The notes beneath the pieces are model-generated. The model was not told the DNA's origin. It did not search any database and saw only the letters and a list, made by a program, of their open reading frames with translations. Both the position numbers and the translations under genes were made by a program. This document shows positions 16,599 through 25,902 of a stretch of 41,712 nt of DNA, one piece after another; positions within the stretch are counted from its first letter, which is position 1; each line of letters begins with the position of its first letter. Source of the DNA: Acidocella aminolytica 101 = DSM 11237 (GTDB lineage Bacteria; Pseudomonadota; Alphaproteobacteria; Acetobacterales; Acetobacteraceae); contig NZ_FQVJ01000032.1 of the NCBI RefSeq assembly GCF_900129125.1, positions 1 through 41,712 of the forward strand, written 5' to 3'.

Positions 16599-16841
16599 TC
16601 AGGCTTCGCGGGGCTTCAGCATGGGGAACCAGCGGCGCCGCTTGGGGGCGTTAGGCTCGTCCTCCACCAGAGGGGTCTGCGCGAGGGCCATCGCCAGCTT
16701 CGTCACGCGGTAAGCGGCGTCAGGGTTACGCTTGAAGTAGGCGCGGATGATAGCATCGGCTTCTACGTCCAACGGTTCCTGTGGGCCACCAAGTGCATGG
16801 TCCAGAAAGGCGAGAATCGTTTTGTGCTCTTGCAATGTCAC
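16599..16841 (-). CDS. Small DUF2076-like protein
   Basis: 80 residues: MTLQEHKTILAFLDHALGG, then DVEADAIIRAYFKRNPDAAY, resembling the conserved N-terminal part of DUF2076 proteins, which are about 200 residues or more elsewhere. Here only that helical segment is present, followed by a basic tail KRRRWFPMLKP. No signal peptide or catalytic motif. Function unknown. It lies 37 bases upstream of the aminotransferase and in the same orientation, so co-transcription is possible. Confidence 0.6.
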   Translation of the reverse strand: MTLQEHKTILAFLDHALGGPQEPLDVEADAIIRAYFKRNPDAAYRVTKLAMALAQTPLVEDEPNAPKRRRWFPMLKPREA

Positions 16842-16894
16842 GACAGAACTTAATCGACAAAAGATGTGTACTGAGCAAGAGGGGAATACGAGAA

Positions 16895-17431
16895 TTACGC
16901 CGAATTCACCCTGGGGGAACTTAGTTTAATGGATTGATAAACAATCATTAAATTCCCGTTTCGGTTGAATTCACGAACGCGTGACATGCCGATGGAACTG
17001 AGAACTTCCCGCGATCCGTAATTGTCTTCTCGCGCCACGGCGATCACTTCGGGTAAATGCGCGGTGTCGTGCGCGTAGATCAGCGCGGCAGATGCGGCCT
17101 CGCGGGCGAGCCCAAAGCCGCGGGCTTCGGGGTAGAAGGCAAAGCGCAGTGCTACGCCCAGCCCGTCGGCTCTGTTCATTAAAGCGGTGATGCCCAGGAA
17201 CTTGCCGCGCTTGGCCCGCACGGCCCACATGCCATAGCCATTTTTGCCCCAGCCTTGAATGTCTTGCGCGAGTTCCTCGGCAGTCTGCACGGGCGAACGC
17301 ACGCCCCCCAACATTAACGCGAAGGCGCGCGGGTCACTTTTCAGCTGGATGAGGTCCGGCAGGTCCCAATAGCCAACCGGCGTCATCCGCAGACGCGCCG
17401 TTTCAACCACCCAGGCCCAGGTCACGCTCAT
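16895..17431 (-). CDS. GNAT-family N-acetyltransferase (RimJ/RimL type)
   Basis: 178 residues. The N-terminal WVVETARLRMTPVGYWDL and middle GYGMWAVRAKRGKFLGITAL, then ALRFAFYPEARGFGLAREAA containing the acetyl-CoA pyrophosphate loop (RGFGLA), are typical of the Acetyltransf_3 group that acetylates protein N-termini, amines or antibiotics. The substrate cannot be told. It lies downstream of ettA, with a strong stem-loop between them. Confidence 0.85.
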   Translation of the reverse strand: MSVTWAWVVETARLRMTPVGYWDLPDLIQLKSDPRAFALMLGGVRSPVQTAEELAQDIQGWGKNGYGMWAVRAKRGKFLGITALMNRADGLGVALRFAFYPEARGFGLAREAASAALIYAHDTAHLPEVIAVAREDNYGSREVLSSIGMSRVREFNRNGNLMIVYQSIKLSSPRVNSA

Positions 17432-17455
17432 GTCGGTTCATGACCTTGTGAAGGG

Positions 17456-17484
17456 GCCAAAGGGGAGTTGTCTTCCCCTTTGGC
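17456..17484. terminator. Stem-loop downstream of ettA
   Basis: GCCAAAGGGGA, seven-base loop, TCCCCTTTGGC: a perfect 11-bp stem in the 82-base gap between the ettA stop and the GNAT start. There is no T run. It is probably a terminator or RNA-stabilising hairpin at the ettA 3' end. Confidence 0.6.
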
Positions 17485-17513
17485 GGGCTCCAATGCCAGC
17501 AAGCTGCCCAGTG

Positions 17514-19193
17514 TTACCGCGTCAGCGGCCGATATTTGATGCGGTGCGGCTCGGTGGCCTCCTGGCCCAGGCGGCGGCGCTTGTCTTCCTCGTATGCCTG
17601 GAAGTTGCCTTCGAACCATTCCACATGGCTGTCACCCTCAAAGGCCAGGATATGCGTGGCCAGACGGTCGAGAAACCAGCGGTCATGGGAGATGACCACG
17701 GCGCAGCCCGCAAATTCCATCAGAGCGTCTTCTAGGGCGCGGAGGGTATCGACGTCCAGATCGTTCGTCGGTTCGTCGAGCAGGATGACGTTGGCTTCGG
17801 ATTTCAGCATCTTGGCCAGATGCACGCGGTTGCGCTCACCGCCGGAGAGGATGCCGACCTTCTTCTGCTGGTCTGAGCCCTTGAAGTTAAACGCACCCAC
17901 ATAAGCGCGCGAGGCGATGGAGCGCTTGCCGAGATAGATGACATCTGTGCCGCCGGAAATTTCCTCCCAGACATTCTTATTGTCATCCAAGCTGTCTCGG
18001 CTCTGGTCCACATAGCCGAGCTTCACGGTCTCGCCGATCTTCAAGGAGCCGGAGTCCGGCTTCTCGGCGCCAGTGATCATTTTGAACAAGGTGGATTTAC
18101 CCGCCCCGTTGGGGCCGATCACCCCCACAATCCCGCCCGGCGGCAGTTTGAAGTTCAGGTTTTCGATCAGCTCGCGGTCGCCGAAGCCCTTGCAGAGATT
18201 TTCTGCCTCGATAACGGTGCCGCCCAGGCGCGGCCCGGGCGGAATGACGATTTCCGCGACTCCGCCTGCCAGTTCCTGGCTCTTCTGCAGCATTTCCTCA
18301 TAGCGCTGGATACGCGCACGGCTCTTGGTCTGGCGGGCTTTGGCGGAGGCGTTGATCCATTCCCGTTCCTCGGCCAAGGCGCGCTGGCGGGCGGATTCTT
18401 CCTTCTCTTCCTGGGCTAGGCGCTTCTGCTTCTGCTCCAGCCAGGAGGAGTAATTGCCCTCATATGGGTAGCCGCGCCCGCGCTCGATTTCCAGGATCCA
18501 GTTGGTGACGTTGTCCAGGAAGTAGCGATCATGGGTGATCAGGATGACGGTGCCTGCGTAATTTTCCAGCGTGCGCTCCAGCCAGGCCACAGACTCGGCG
18601 TCAAGATGGTTGGTCGGTTCGTCGAGCAGCAGAATATCGGGCTTTTCCAGCAGCAGACGGCACAAAGCCACGCGGCGGCGTTCACCGCCGGAGAGTGGGC
18701 CGACATCGGCCTCCGCCGGTGGGCAGCGCAGCGCGTCCAATGCGATTTCGATCTGCCGGTCGAGGTCCCAGCCATCCTTGGCGTCGATAAGCTCTTGCAG
18801 CTGCGCTTGCTCAGCCAGCAGATCGTTCATCTTATCGTCCTCCATCGGCTCCATGAAGGCTTCGGAGATCTCGTTAAAGCGCTTCAGCGCGGCGCGGACT
18901 TCCTGGAACGCTTCGGCTACGTTCTCACCGACATTCTTGGTGGGGTCCAACTGCGGTTCCTGGGCCAGATAGCCAACTTTCACGCCGTCGGCAGCCCAGG
19001 CCTCGCCGCCATATTCCTTCTCGATACCCGCCATAATTTTGAGCAGCGTGGATTTACCGGCGCCGTTTACACCCAGCACACCAATCTTCACGCCAGGGAG
19101 GAAGGAGAGGGTGATGCCCTTGAAGACCTCGCGCCCGCCTGGATAGGCTTTGGTGAGGTCTTTCATCACATACACATATTGATAAGCGGCCAT
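17514..19193 (-). CDS. ettA: Energy-dependent translational throttle protein EttA (ABC-F)
   Basis: 559 residues from the ATG at 19193 (AGGA six bases upstream); a TTG two codons earlier is less likely. It is a soluble ABC-F ATPase that binds the ribosomal E site and gates translation elongation by ATP level. Two ABC modules are visible: Walker A GVNGAGKSTLLK and GPNGAGKSTLFK, signatures LSGGERRRVALCR and LSGGERNRVHLAK, Walker B ILLLDEPTNHLD and VILLDEPTNDLD. They are joined by a charged linker (KRLAQEEKEESARQRALAEE), the P-site tRNA-interacting motif of this family. The EttA-specific opening YQYVYVMKDLTKAYPGG is present, separating it from Uup or YbiT. Length is normal. Confidence 0.97.
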   Translation of the reverse strand: MAAYQYVYVMKDLTKAYPGGREVFKGITLSFLPGVKIGVLGVNGAGKSTLLKIMAGIEKEYGGEAWAADGVKVGYLAQEPQLDPTKNVGENVAEAFQEVRAALKRFNEISEAFMEPMEDDKMNDLLAEQAQLQELIDAKDGWDLDRQIEIALDALRCPPAEADVGPLSGGERRRVALCRLLLEKPDILLLDEPTNHLDAESVAWLERTLENYAGTVILITHDRYFLDNVTNWILEIERGRGYPYEGNYSSWLEQKQKRLAQEEKEESARQRALAEEREWINASAKARQTKSRARIQRYEEMLQKSQELAGGVAEIVIPPGPRLGGTVIEAENLCKGFGDRELIENLNFKLPPGGIVGVIGPNGAGKSTLFKMITGAEKPDSGSLKIGETVKLGYVDQSRDSLDDNKNVWEEISGGTDVIYLGKRSIASRAYVGAFNFKGSDQQKKVGILSGGERNRVHLAKMLKSEANVILLDEPTNDLDVDTLRALEDALMEFAGCAVVISHDRWFLDRLATHILAFEGDSHVEWFEGNFQAYEEDKRRRLGQEATEPHRIKYRPLTR

Positions 19194-19269
19194 CGGCAAT
19201 CCTGCTAAACTCGTTTGCCCAGGGTATAGTTGCAGGCCGGGGCGGCTTCAACCTGCCGGGCCGGTGGGT

Positions 19270-19821
19270 TTAGCGCTTCATGGCGTGTGAGATCGCGATA
19301 TAGGCGATGCCGGTAGTCAGGAAGTTGATGCCCAGCAGCAGCCCGAGCGCAATGGCGGAAATGCCCGGCCAGCCGGAGACAATGATAATGGCCAGCAGAA
19401 TGGAGGCAAGGCCGGAGATCAGGATGCTGATCCAGCCTTTGGCCGGGCGGGTTTCCAGTGCGAATACCAGTTCTGATGCGCCCTGAAACATGAACATGAT
19501 GCCCAGGATCAAAGTCAGCGTGACGGCTCCGGTCATGGGGTTGAACAGCAGGAACACCCCCGCCGCGCCGGAAAGTAGCCCGAATAGATTGGCCGCGAAA
19601 AACGGCGCCGTGCCATGAATCCAGAACGAGCTTATGAAGATCAGCACCCCGGCGATGAGCAGAATCCAGCCCGTGAGCAGGGTGGCGGCCAGCGTGCTGA
19701 ATTCCGGAAAGGCGATAGCGGCGATGCCCAGCACCGTTAGCAGCAGTCCCAGCCAGAACAGCCTGGGCGAGATGGCGCGCAGCCTGTCGTGGAAATTGCC
19801 GGGTAAGGGGGGTGGGTTCAT
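19270..19821 (-). CDS. HdeD-like membrane protein (DUF308)
   Basis: 183 residues with six hydrophobic segments in two repeats of three, for example FWLGLLLTVLGIAAIAF and ILLAIIIVSGWPGISAIALG, and the DUF308 feature GWILLIAGVLIFI. HdeD supports acid resistance at high cell density in E. coli; the mechanism is not known. It would fit an acid-tolerant host. It is in line with ettA downstream but 76 bases away. Confidence 0.88.
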   Translation of the reverse strand: MNPPPLPGNFHDRLRAISPRLFWLGLLLTVLGIAAIAFPEFSTLAATLLTGWILLIAGVLIFISSFWIHGTAPFFAANLFGLLSGAAGVFLLFNPMTGAVTLTLILGIMFMFQGASELVFALETRPAKGWISILISGLASILLAIIIVSGWPGISAIALGLLLGINFLTTGIAYIAISHAMKR

Positions 19822-19903
19822 CTTTAGGCTCCTTTCGGATAATCCGCCTGCTTATGTTTGGAGGCGGAATATTGCGCTGGCAAGCCCTTATGGCGGCGGG
19901 CCT

Positions 19904-20503
19904 TTATTTCGCGGCTATAGCCACGGCCGCCCCCTCCATCATCCCCGCGCTGGAGCGGTTGGCGAGCCGCATGGCCTTGCGGTTTTTGAGTAGCCGCCAG
20001 ACGCGCACGGCAATAAAATTCCAGCCCATATCCGCCCCCGCCAGAATCATGAACAAGGCGCCGACCAGAATGCTCCAGCCGCTGAGCGTGACGCGGTTGA
20101 GGTCGATAATCCTGGGCAGAAGCGCGACATAAAAGACCATGATTTTCGGGTTGCCCAGCGTCACCATCAGCCCGCCGTCAAACAGGTACAGGGGGGCGCA
20201 GTTTCATCCTGCACCGCGACGGGGGCGTGCCACATGCGCCAAGCCAGAAACAGAAGATAGGCCGAGCCCGCATATTTGAGGATAATAAAGAAAGTGGCGA
20301 AGCTGCGTGCCAAGTGCGGAGAGGCCCAGAAAAGTCACGGTGAGCCAGATAGCCTCGGCAATCCACATCGCCGCCAGAAATGGGAACACATCGCGGAAGC
20401 CGTTGGTGAGAATACGCGCGACGAGAGCCGCCACGTTCGGCCCGGTGCTCCGGCCATCACGGCCAGGGCGGCGCAGAAGATCATCATTTCAGACAGGCTC
20501 ATG
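19904..20503 (-). pseudogene. LysE/RhtB-family exporter, frameshifted
   Basis: The start MSLSEMMIFCAALAVMAGAPG at 20503 is a typical LysE-family amino-terminal helix. The frame then shifts to ALVARILTNGFRDVFPFLAA with LTVTFLGLSALG, shifts again through a LKYAGSAYLLFLAWRMW region, and a third time into MVTLGNPKIMVFYVALLPRI, which is the diagnostic LysE motif, finishing near 19904. At least three frame changes in 600 bases mean no full exporter is made, unless the sequence itself has errors here. Intact relatives are about 200-residue amino-acid or homoserine-lactone exporters. Confidence 0.85.
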
Positions 20504-20517
20504 TCGCACACTCTCTC

Positions 20518-21366
20518 TTAAGACGCGGTGGCAGTGATGAGGTGAAGGGTGGCGGGCAAATGTACTCCGCCATCCGGCGTGGTTGTGGTATAGCTCGGCA
20601 GTGCGGCGCGTATGGCTTGGCGGGCGGCCTCGCGCTGTTCCGGGCTGGCTTGTTTTTCTTCCAGCAGTGCGCCGGAAGGGCCCATGAAACAGGCCACGCG
20701 GGCTTCCTCATCCAGCGAAACGCCATGCAGATTCACCTCAACGGCCCGTACGGTGCCGTTTTGCCATCCGGCTTCCCGCAGGAGGGTGCTTACATAATCC
20801 GGCTCGTCAAATGCCAAGGGGCCGGGGGCGTGCGGTATGCGCGGAGCGCCGGGGCCAACGAGCGTTTCTACCAGCTCCAGCGGCTTGCGCCAATGCTCGT
20901 TGGCGGAAAGCGGCGCCCAGGCGGTCAGCACCATTCGAGCCCCCGGGGCGGTACTACGGCGCAAATTGGCAAAAGCGGCGATGGGGTCCTCAAAGAACAT
21001 CACGCCGAAACGTGAGATCAACACGTTGGCGGGGGGAGAAAATTCGTCCGTTTGCGCGTCACCCAGGGTTAAGGTGAGGTTGGCGGTGTTCGCCTGCGTC
21101 CCTAAAGCACGTGCGGCCTCCAGCATGGTGTCGGAGATGTCCACGCCCAGAACGTGCCCATTGGGCCCCACGGCCTGGGCGGCGGCCAGGCTGGTGAGCC
21201 CCGCGCCGCAGCCAATATCCAAAACGGTTTCGCCGGGCTGCAAGGCGGCGTGTTGGATCAGCAGATCACTCACCGGGGCCAACCGCGCTTCCATGGCGCC
21301 GCCGAGGCCGACCCATTTCGGGCCGCCAACCTTGCTCCAATAGGTTTTCTGCTTTTCATTCGCCAT
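20518..21366 (-). CDS. Class I SAM-dependent methyltransferase
   Basis: 282 residues with a Rossmann methyltransferase fold: motif I VLDIGCGAGLTSLAAA (about 45-60), the acidic ribose-binding turn LGVDISDTMLE, and motif with FGVMFFEDPIAAFANLRR. UbiE/Methyltransf_11-like. The substrate is unknown; a small molecule or quinone is possible. Its start overlaps the end of the flavoprotein gene by 11 bases and AAGGAG precedes it, so the two are co-translated in an operon. Confidence 0.88.
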   Translation of the reverse strand: MANEKQKTYWSKVGGPKWVGLGGAMEARLAPVSDLLIQHAALQPGETVLDIGCGAGLTSLAAAQAVGPNGHVLGVDISDTMLEAARALGTQANTANLTLTLGDAQTDEFSPPANVLISRFGVMFFEDPIAAFANLRRSTAPGARMVLTAWAPLSANEHWRKPLELVETLVGPGAPRIPHAPGPLAFDEPDYVSTLLREAGWQNGTVRAVEVNLHGVSLDEEARVACFMGPSGALLEEKQASPEQREAARQAIRAALPSYTTTTPDGGVHLPATLHLITATAS

Positions 21367-22537
21367 CTTGTTGCGCTCCTTTTATTCCTTCGGCGGCGGC
21401 ATGGGCGCTGGCCCAGGCCCATTGGAAATTATAGCCGCCAAGCCAGCCCGTTACATCCACGGCTTCACCAATGAAATAGAGACCCGGGACGGTTTTACTA
21501 CCGCAATTTCGGGAATTGAGTCCCGCCGTATCCACGCCGCCTGCCGTGACCTCGGCCTTTGCGAAACCTTCCGTGCCGGTGGGGTGGAAGGCAAAACGGT
21601 TCAGTTGGGCGCCCAGCGCGCGCAGGCTTTTATCTGGCAGGTCCGCCAGATTGCCGGAATGTGCCTCGGCGAAATGCGCGGCGAGGCGCGCGGGGAGATG
21701 CTCCGCCAGCACGGATTTCAGCCCCGCTTTGGGCCGGGCGCGTTTGGCGGCGAGCAGGGCGTCCTCCAGCCGTGTGCCGGGGCGGAAATCCACGTTGAAC
21801 CCTTCTCCCGGCGCCAGATGAGAGGAGATTTGCAGCACGGCTGGGCCGGAAAGCCCGCGATGGGTGAACAGCAGGCTCTCCGCGAAGCGGGCTTTGCCGG
21901 CCTGGGCCGTAACCGGTGCGGAGACACCCGCCAACGCGCTGATCCATTCGGCCTCGAACGTCAACGGCACCAGGGCCGGGCGCGGTGGGATCACCTGATG
22001 CCCGAATTGCCGGGCCAGTCTGTATGCAAAATCCGTCGCGCCGATTTTGGGAATGGATAATCCGCCTGTCGCCACCACGAGGTTTTGGGCGCGGAAGGTG
22101 CCTTTGTCCGTCTCCAACCGGAAGTTGCCGTCATGTGCCACCGCTTGGATATTCACCCCGCAGCGGGGCGGCGTGGGCCCCATGCGGGCCAGCAGCAAGT
22201 CGACAATTTGCCGCGCCGAGCCGTCGCAGAATAATTGCCCTAGTGTTTTTTCATGCCAAGCGATCCCAGCTTCGCCCACCAGGGCCAGAAAGTCGAAAGG
22301 CGTAAAGCCCGCCAGCGCGGATTTACAGAAATGTGGATTCTGGCTAAGGAAATTTTTGGCACTGACCTCCAGATTAGTGAAGTTGCAGCGTCCACCGCCA
22401 GAAATGAGAATCTTCTGGCCCACTTCCGGCCCATGTTCCAGCACCGCCACGTGCTGCCCCGCCTGTGCCAGACTGCCCGCACAGAAAAGCCCGGCCGCGC
22501 CGCCGCCAATCACCAGCGCATCGTAAATCTCTCGCAT
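21356..22537 (-). CDS. HI0933/YhiN-family flavoprotein
   Basis: 393 residues. The FAD-binding Rossmann motif is at the N-terminus (ALVIGGGAAGLFCAGSLA, 7-24). The HI0933-family signature SGGGRCNFTN follows (about 46-55), then FCDGSARQIVDLLL, and VVATGGLSIPKIG with a second dinucleotide strand. The C-terminal GLYFIGEAVDVTGWLGGYNF is the usual FAD-contacting end. Members are predicted NAD(P)/FAD oxidoreductases of unknown physiological role (BaiN is a bile-acid-related relative). Operon with the downstream methyltransferase. Confidence 0.92.
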   Translation of the reverse strand: MREIYDALVIGGGAAGLFCAGSLAQAGQHVAVLEHGPEVGQKILISGGGRCNFTNLEVSAKNFLSQNPHFCKSALAGFTPFDFLALVGEAGIAWHEKTLGQLFCDGSARQIVDLLLARMGPTPPRCGVNIQAVAHDGNFRLETDKGTFRAQNLVVATGGLSIPKIGATDFAYRLARQFGHQVIPPRPALVPLTFEAEWISALAGVSAPVTAQAGKARFAESLLFTHRGLSGPAVLQISSHLAPGEGFNVDFRPGTRLEDALLAAKRARPKAGLKSVLAEHLPARLAAHFAEAHSGNLADLPDKSLRALGAQLNRFAFHPTGTEGFAKAEVTAGGVDTAGLNSRNCGSKTVPGLYFIGEAVDVTGWLGGYNFQWAWASAHAAAEGIKGAQQDGE

Positions 22538-22547
22538 AGCAGGCTCT

Positions 22548-23435
22548 CTAGCCCTTCGCCCTGGCCAGCGCCAGGAACTGCCGCACGACGGGTGAGGTCT
22601 CGGCCCGGCGGCTGGCCAGCATCAGTGATGAGTCCAGTGTGATGCCGTCAATCTGCCGCAGTACCACGCCGGGCAGGCCCAGGCTCTTCGCCGGTTCCGG
22701 GATCAACCCCAGCCCCAACCCCGCGCCGACGGCGGTGAGCACGGTGATGAAATCGCGCACCGGCGTTAAAAATTCCGGCACAAATCCGCCCGCTTGCCCC
22801 AAGGTCTGGAGCCGAGCGAGAAACCCGGCCTCCTCGCCAAAATGCGGCAGGATGAATTTCTGCCCCTTCAGCATATCCGGTGTGAGGGCAGGGGAGCGCG
22901 CCAGATGGCTGTGGGCGGGTAAGGCCAGCAGCAGGGCGTCGCGTTTGAGGGGGGTGACCCGCACTTCCACCGGATAATCCGCCCGCGCCCGCAGAAAGCC
23001 AAGATCCAGACGCCCAGCGGCGATTTCTTCCAACTGCCGGGGCGTTTCCATCTCGCGCAGATGAATTTCCACCTCCGGCGCGGTTTCATGATAACGTCGC
23101 ACCAGGGCGGAGGCCGTGCCATCCCATGCGGCAGAGGCCACGAAGCCGATTTCCAGCCGCCCCACCTCACCACGCGCGGCGCGTTTACCGAGGCTCTCTC
23201 CGCGTTCCGCCTGGCGCAGAATCGCCCGCGCCTCGGGTAGAAACAACGCCCCCGTTGTGGTTAGGCTCACTTGGCTGCGCTTGCCCCGGTTGAACAGCTT
23301 GCCGCCCAGATCCGTCTCCAGCCCCGCGATGAGACGCGACACGCCGGACTGCGCCAGCCCCAGCCGTTCCGCCGCTCGGGCGAAGTGCAATTCCTCGGCC
23401 AATACCTCGAAACAATGCAGTTCCCGCAGCTCCAT
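22548..23435 (-). CDS. LysR-family transcriptional regulator
   Basis: 295 residues. The N-terminal winged helix-turn-helix, MELRELHCFEVLAEELHF then ARAAERLGLAQSGVSRLI (19-36), is followed by a periplasmic-binding-protein-like effector domain (VGRLEIGFVASAAWDG onward). It is divergent from the glutaryl-CoA dehydrogenase/CoA-transferase pair, with 101 bases between the two start codons containing a good LysR box. It therefore probably controls gcdH in response to glutarate or glutaryl-CoA, as divergent LysR proteins often do (inference). Confidence 0.92.
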   Translation of the reverse strand: MELRELHCFEVLAEELHFARAAERLGLAQSGVSRLIAGLETDLGGKLFNRGKRSQVSLTTTGALFLPEARAILRQAERGESLGKRAARGEVGRLEIGFVASAAWDGTASALVRRYHETAPEVEIHLREMETPRQLEEIAAGRLDLGFLRARADYPVEVRVTPLKRDALLLALPAHSHLARSPALTPDMLKGQKFILPHFGEEAGFLARLQTLGQAGGFVPEFLTPVRDFITVLTAVGAGLGLGLIPEPAKSLGLPGVVLRQIDGITLDSSLMLASRRAETSPVVRQFLALARAKG

Positions 23436-23452
23436 AATTTAATCCGTTTTTA

Positions 23453-23476
23453 GCATTATAATTGCCTATTTAATGC
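23453..23476. promoter_or_regulatory. LysR-type operator between lysR and gcdH
   Basis: GCATTA, twelve bases, TAATGC: a perfect 6+6 inverted repeat containing the T-N11-A core of LysR boxes, centred about 30 bases upstream of the regulator start. The position allows both autoregulation and control of the divergent gcdH transcript. Confidence 0.65.
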
Positions 23477-23536
23477 GATTGTCAGGCGCCCGCCAGCGCG
23501 GCACAAATGGGCTACGCCAAGTGTAGGGAGAAAACC

Positions 23537-24718
23537 ATGACCAAGGGCAAGATGTCTTCTTTTGATTGGATGGATGCGCTGCGGCTGGATGCCGAACTGA
23601 CTGAGGAAGAGCGTGCCATCCGCGACACCGCCCATGCCTACGCTCAGGAAAAGCTGCAGCCGCGCGTGCTGAGTGCCTTCCGGGAAGAGCGGTTCGACCG
23701 TAAGATCATGAACGAACTGGGCGAACTGGGCCTGCTTGGCGCCACGCTTTCCACCCATGATTGCGCGGATGTCTCCTATGTTGCCTACGGCCTCATCGCC
23801 CGCGAGATTGAACGTGTGGATAGCGGCTACCGCTCCGCTTATTCCGTGCAATCCTCCCTGGTGATGTACCCCATCTACGCGTTTGGCTCTGACGCGCAGA
23901 AGGATAAATATTTGCCGAAACTCCGCACCGGTGAATGGGTGGGCTGCTTTGGCCTCACCGAGCCAGATGCGGGTTCTGACCCCGCCTCCATGCGCACCCA
24001 TGCCAAGAAGGTCGATGGCGGCTATCTCATTTCCGGCTCTAAAACCTGGATCAGCAATTCCCCCATCGCGGATGTGTGCGTAGTCTGGGCGAAGGACGAG
24101 GCGGGCGATATTCGCGGCTTCATTATCGAGCGCGGGGCTAAGGGCCTCACCACGCCGAAGATCGAGGGCAAGGTGTCGCTGCGCGCCTCCATCACCGGCA
24201 TGATCATGATGGATGAAGTGTTCGTGCCGGACGATGCGATGCTGCCCGCTGTGAAGGGGCTGCGCGGTCCGTTCTCCTGCCTTAACAATGCGCGCTACGG
24301 CATTGCCTGGGGGGCGTTGGGTGCGGCGGAGTTCTGCTGGCACACGGCGCGGGATTACACGCTGAACCGCAAGATGTTCGGTCGCCCGCTCGCCGCCACG
24401 CAGCTTATTCAGAAGAAGCTCGCGGATATGCAGACGGAAATCACCCTTGGCCTGCATACGGTGCTGCGCCTGGGAAGGCTGATGGATGCGGGCGAGGCTT
24501 CGCCGGAAATGATCTCCCTGCTCAAGCGCAATAATTGCGGCAAATCCCTGGATGTTGCCCGCCAAGCACGCGACATGCTGGGCGGCAACGGCATTGCCGA
24601 TGAGTATCATGTGATCCGCCACATGGTGAATCTGGAAACGGTGAACACTTATGAGGGCGCGCATGATGTACATGCCCTCATCCTCGGCCGTGCCCAGACC
24701 GGCATCGCCGCGTTCTGA
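23537..24718 (+). CDS. gcdH: Glutaryl-CoA dehydrogenase
   Basis: 393 residues from [11 protein letters not shown], preceded by AGGGAG; an in-frame ATG at 23507 is less likely. Acyl-CoA dehydrogenase fold: [15 protein letters not shown] contacts FAD and substrate, [16 protein letters not shown] is the middle beta domain, and the catalytic base is Glu373 in [20 protein letters not shown]. The [15 protein letters not shown] and [10 protein letters not shown] stretches distinguish glutaryl-CoA dehydrogenases, which oxidise and decarboxylate glutaryl-CoA to crotonyl-CoA in lysine, hydroxylysine and tryptophan breakdown. Electrons go to ETF. It overlaps the next gene by one base (TGATG), so the two are translationally coupled. 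Confidence 0.95.
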   Translation: MTKGKMSSFDWMDALRLDAELTEEERAIRDTAHAYAQEKLQPRVLSAFREERFDRKIMNELGELGLLGATLSTHDCADVSYVAYGLIAREIERVDSGYRSAYSVQSSLVMYPIYAFGSDAQKDKYLPKLRTGEWVGCFGLTEPDAGSDPASMRTHAKKVDGGYLISGSKTWISNSPIADVCVVWAKDEAGDIRGFIIERGAKGLTTPKIEGKVSLRASITGMIMMDEVFVPDDAMLPAVKGLRGPFSCLNNARYGIAWGALGAAEFCWHTARDYTLNRKMFGRPLAATQLIQKKLADMQTEITLGLHTVLRLGRLMDAGEASPEMISLLKRNNCGKSLDVARQARDMLGGNGIADEYHVIRHMVNLETVNTYEGAHDVHALILGRAQTGIAAF

Positions 24719-25899
24719 TGGGGCCGCTTTTCGGCTATAAGATTCTCGACCTCAGCCGTGTGCTGGCGGGACCCTGGGCGTCGCAGATCTTCGCGGATCT
24801 GGGCGCTGAGGTCATCAAGATCGAGCGTCCAGGCAAAGGAGATGACACCCGTTCCTGGGGGCCGCCTTTTGTCGAGGAAAACGGGCTCTCTGCTTATTTC
24901 TGCGCTACGAACCGTGGCAAGAAATCTGTCACCATCGATATGGGCAGGCCGGAGGGGCGGGTGCTCGTCAAGCGTTTGGCAGAAAAAGCCGATGTGGTGC
25001 TGGAGAATTTCAAATTCGGCGGCTTGGCGAAACTGGGCCTAGGGCCTGAGGATTTACTGAAGGTGAATCCTCGCCTTGTCTATTGCTCCATCACCGGCTT
25101 TGGCCAGACCGGGCCGTACCGGGCGCGGGCAGGATATGACTTTCTCATGCAAGGCATGGGCGGTCTGATGAGCGTGACGGGCGAACCTGAAGGTCAGCCG
25201 ATGAAGGCCGGCGTGGCGGTGGTGGATGTGTTCACCGGCCTCTATGCCTCTAACGCCGTGATGGCCGCGCTGTTGGAACGTGAACGTTCTGGCCAGGGGC
25301 AGCATATTGATCTGGCCTTGTTCGATGTGCAGATCGCCGCCATGGCCAATCAGGTTTCGTCTTACCTTGTCTCCGGTGAGCAGCCGCCGCGGCTGGGGAA
25401 TGCGCATCCCTCTATCGTGCCGTATCAGGTTTTCCCGACGAAGGACGGGCATATCATCCTTGCCATCGGCAACGACGATCAATTCGCGCGCTTTGTAACC
25501 TTGGCGGGCGCGCCTGAGCTTTCGCGGGATGAGCGCTTTGCCACCAATCCGGCGCGGGTGCAGCACCGCGATGTTCTGGTGCCGTTGCTGGAAACGCTGC
25601 TGGCGGCGCGCACCACCAAAGACTGGACGGAGACGCTGGAGGCTTTCGGGATTCCCGGTGGTCCGATCAATGAGTTCGCCGACATTGATGCCGATCCCCA
25701 GGTGCGGGCGCGCGGCATTTTTAAAGACCTCGCGCCGGGCTTGCGAGGTGTGGCGAACCCGATGAGGTTTTCACGTTCCGTGGTGCAGGATGACCGCCCG
25801 CCGCCGATGCTAGGAGCGGATACGTCGGAGGTTTTGGCGTCTGTTCTGGCGCTTTCCGCGGATGATCTGGCGACCTTGCGGCGTGACAAGGTGATCTGA
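24718..25899 (+). CDS. CaiB/BaiF-family (class III) CoA-transferase
   Basis: 393 residues, normal length. LDLSRVLAGPWASQIFADLG is the standard N-terminal motif; IERPGKGDDTRSWGPPF and GKKSVTIDMGRPEG bind CoA; the catalytic aspartate lies in AGVAVVDVFTGLYASNAV (about 162-179). Coupled to gcdH by a TGATG overlap, it most likely activates glutarate to glutaryl-CoA using succinyl-CoA or another donor, like the human SUGCT enzyme that is also linked to glutarate metabolism. The donor is inferred, not visible. Confidence 0.92.
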   Translation: MGPLFGYKILDLSRVLAGPWASQIFADLGAEVIKIERPGKGDDTRSWGPPFVEENGLSAYFCATNRGKKSVTIDMGRPEGRVLVKRLAEKADVVLENFKFGGLAKLGLGPEDLLKVNPRLVYCSITGFGQTGPYRARAGYDFLMQGMGGLMSVTGEPEGQPMKAGVAVVDVFTGLYASNAVMAALLERERSGQGQHIDLALFDVQIAAMANQVSSYLVSGEQPPRLGNAHPSIVPYQVFPTKDGHIILAIGNDDQFARFVTLAGAPELSRDERFATNPARVQHRDVLVPLLETLLAARTTKDWTETLEAFGIPGGPINEFADIDADPQVRARGIFKDLAPGLRGVANPMRFSRSVVQDDRPPPMLGADTSEVLASVLALSADDLATLRRDKVI

Positions 25900-25902
25900 G
25901 CC

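Noticed and set aside
15608-16654. A 348-residue plus-strand open frame opposite the aminotransferase
   Set aside because: Shadow of the aminotransferase gene in GC-rich sequence, with glycine/arginine-rich composition and no recognisable motif.
23456-24673. A 405-residue minus-strand open frame opposite gcdH
   Set aside because: It is the antisense shadow of gcdH: no domain, no ribosome site, and the opposite strand has all catalytic residues of an acyl-CoA dehydrogenase.
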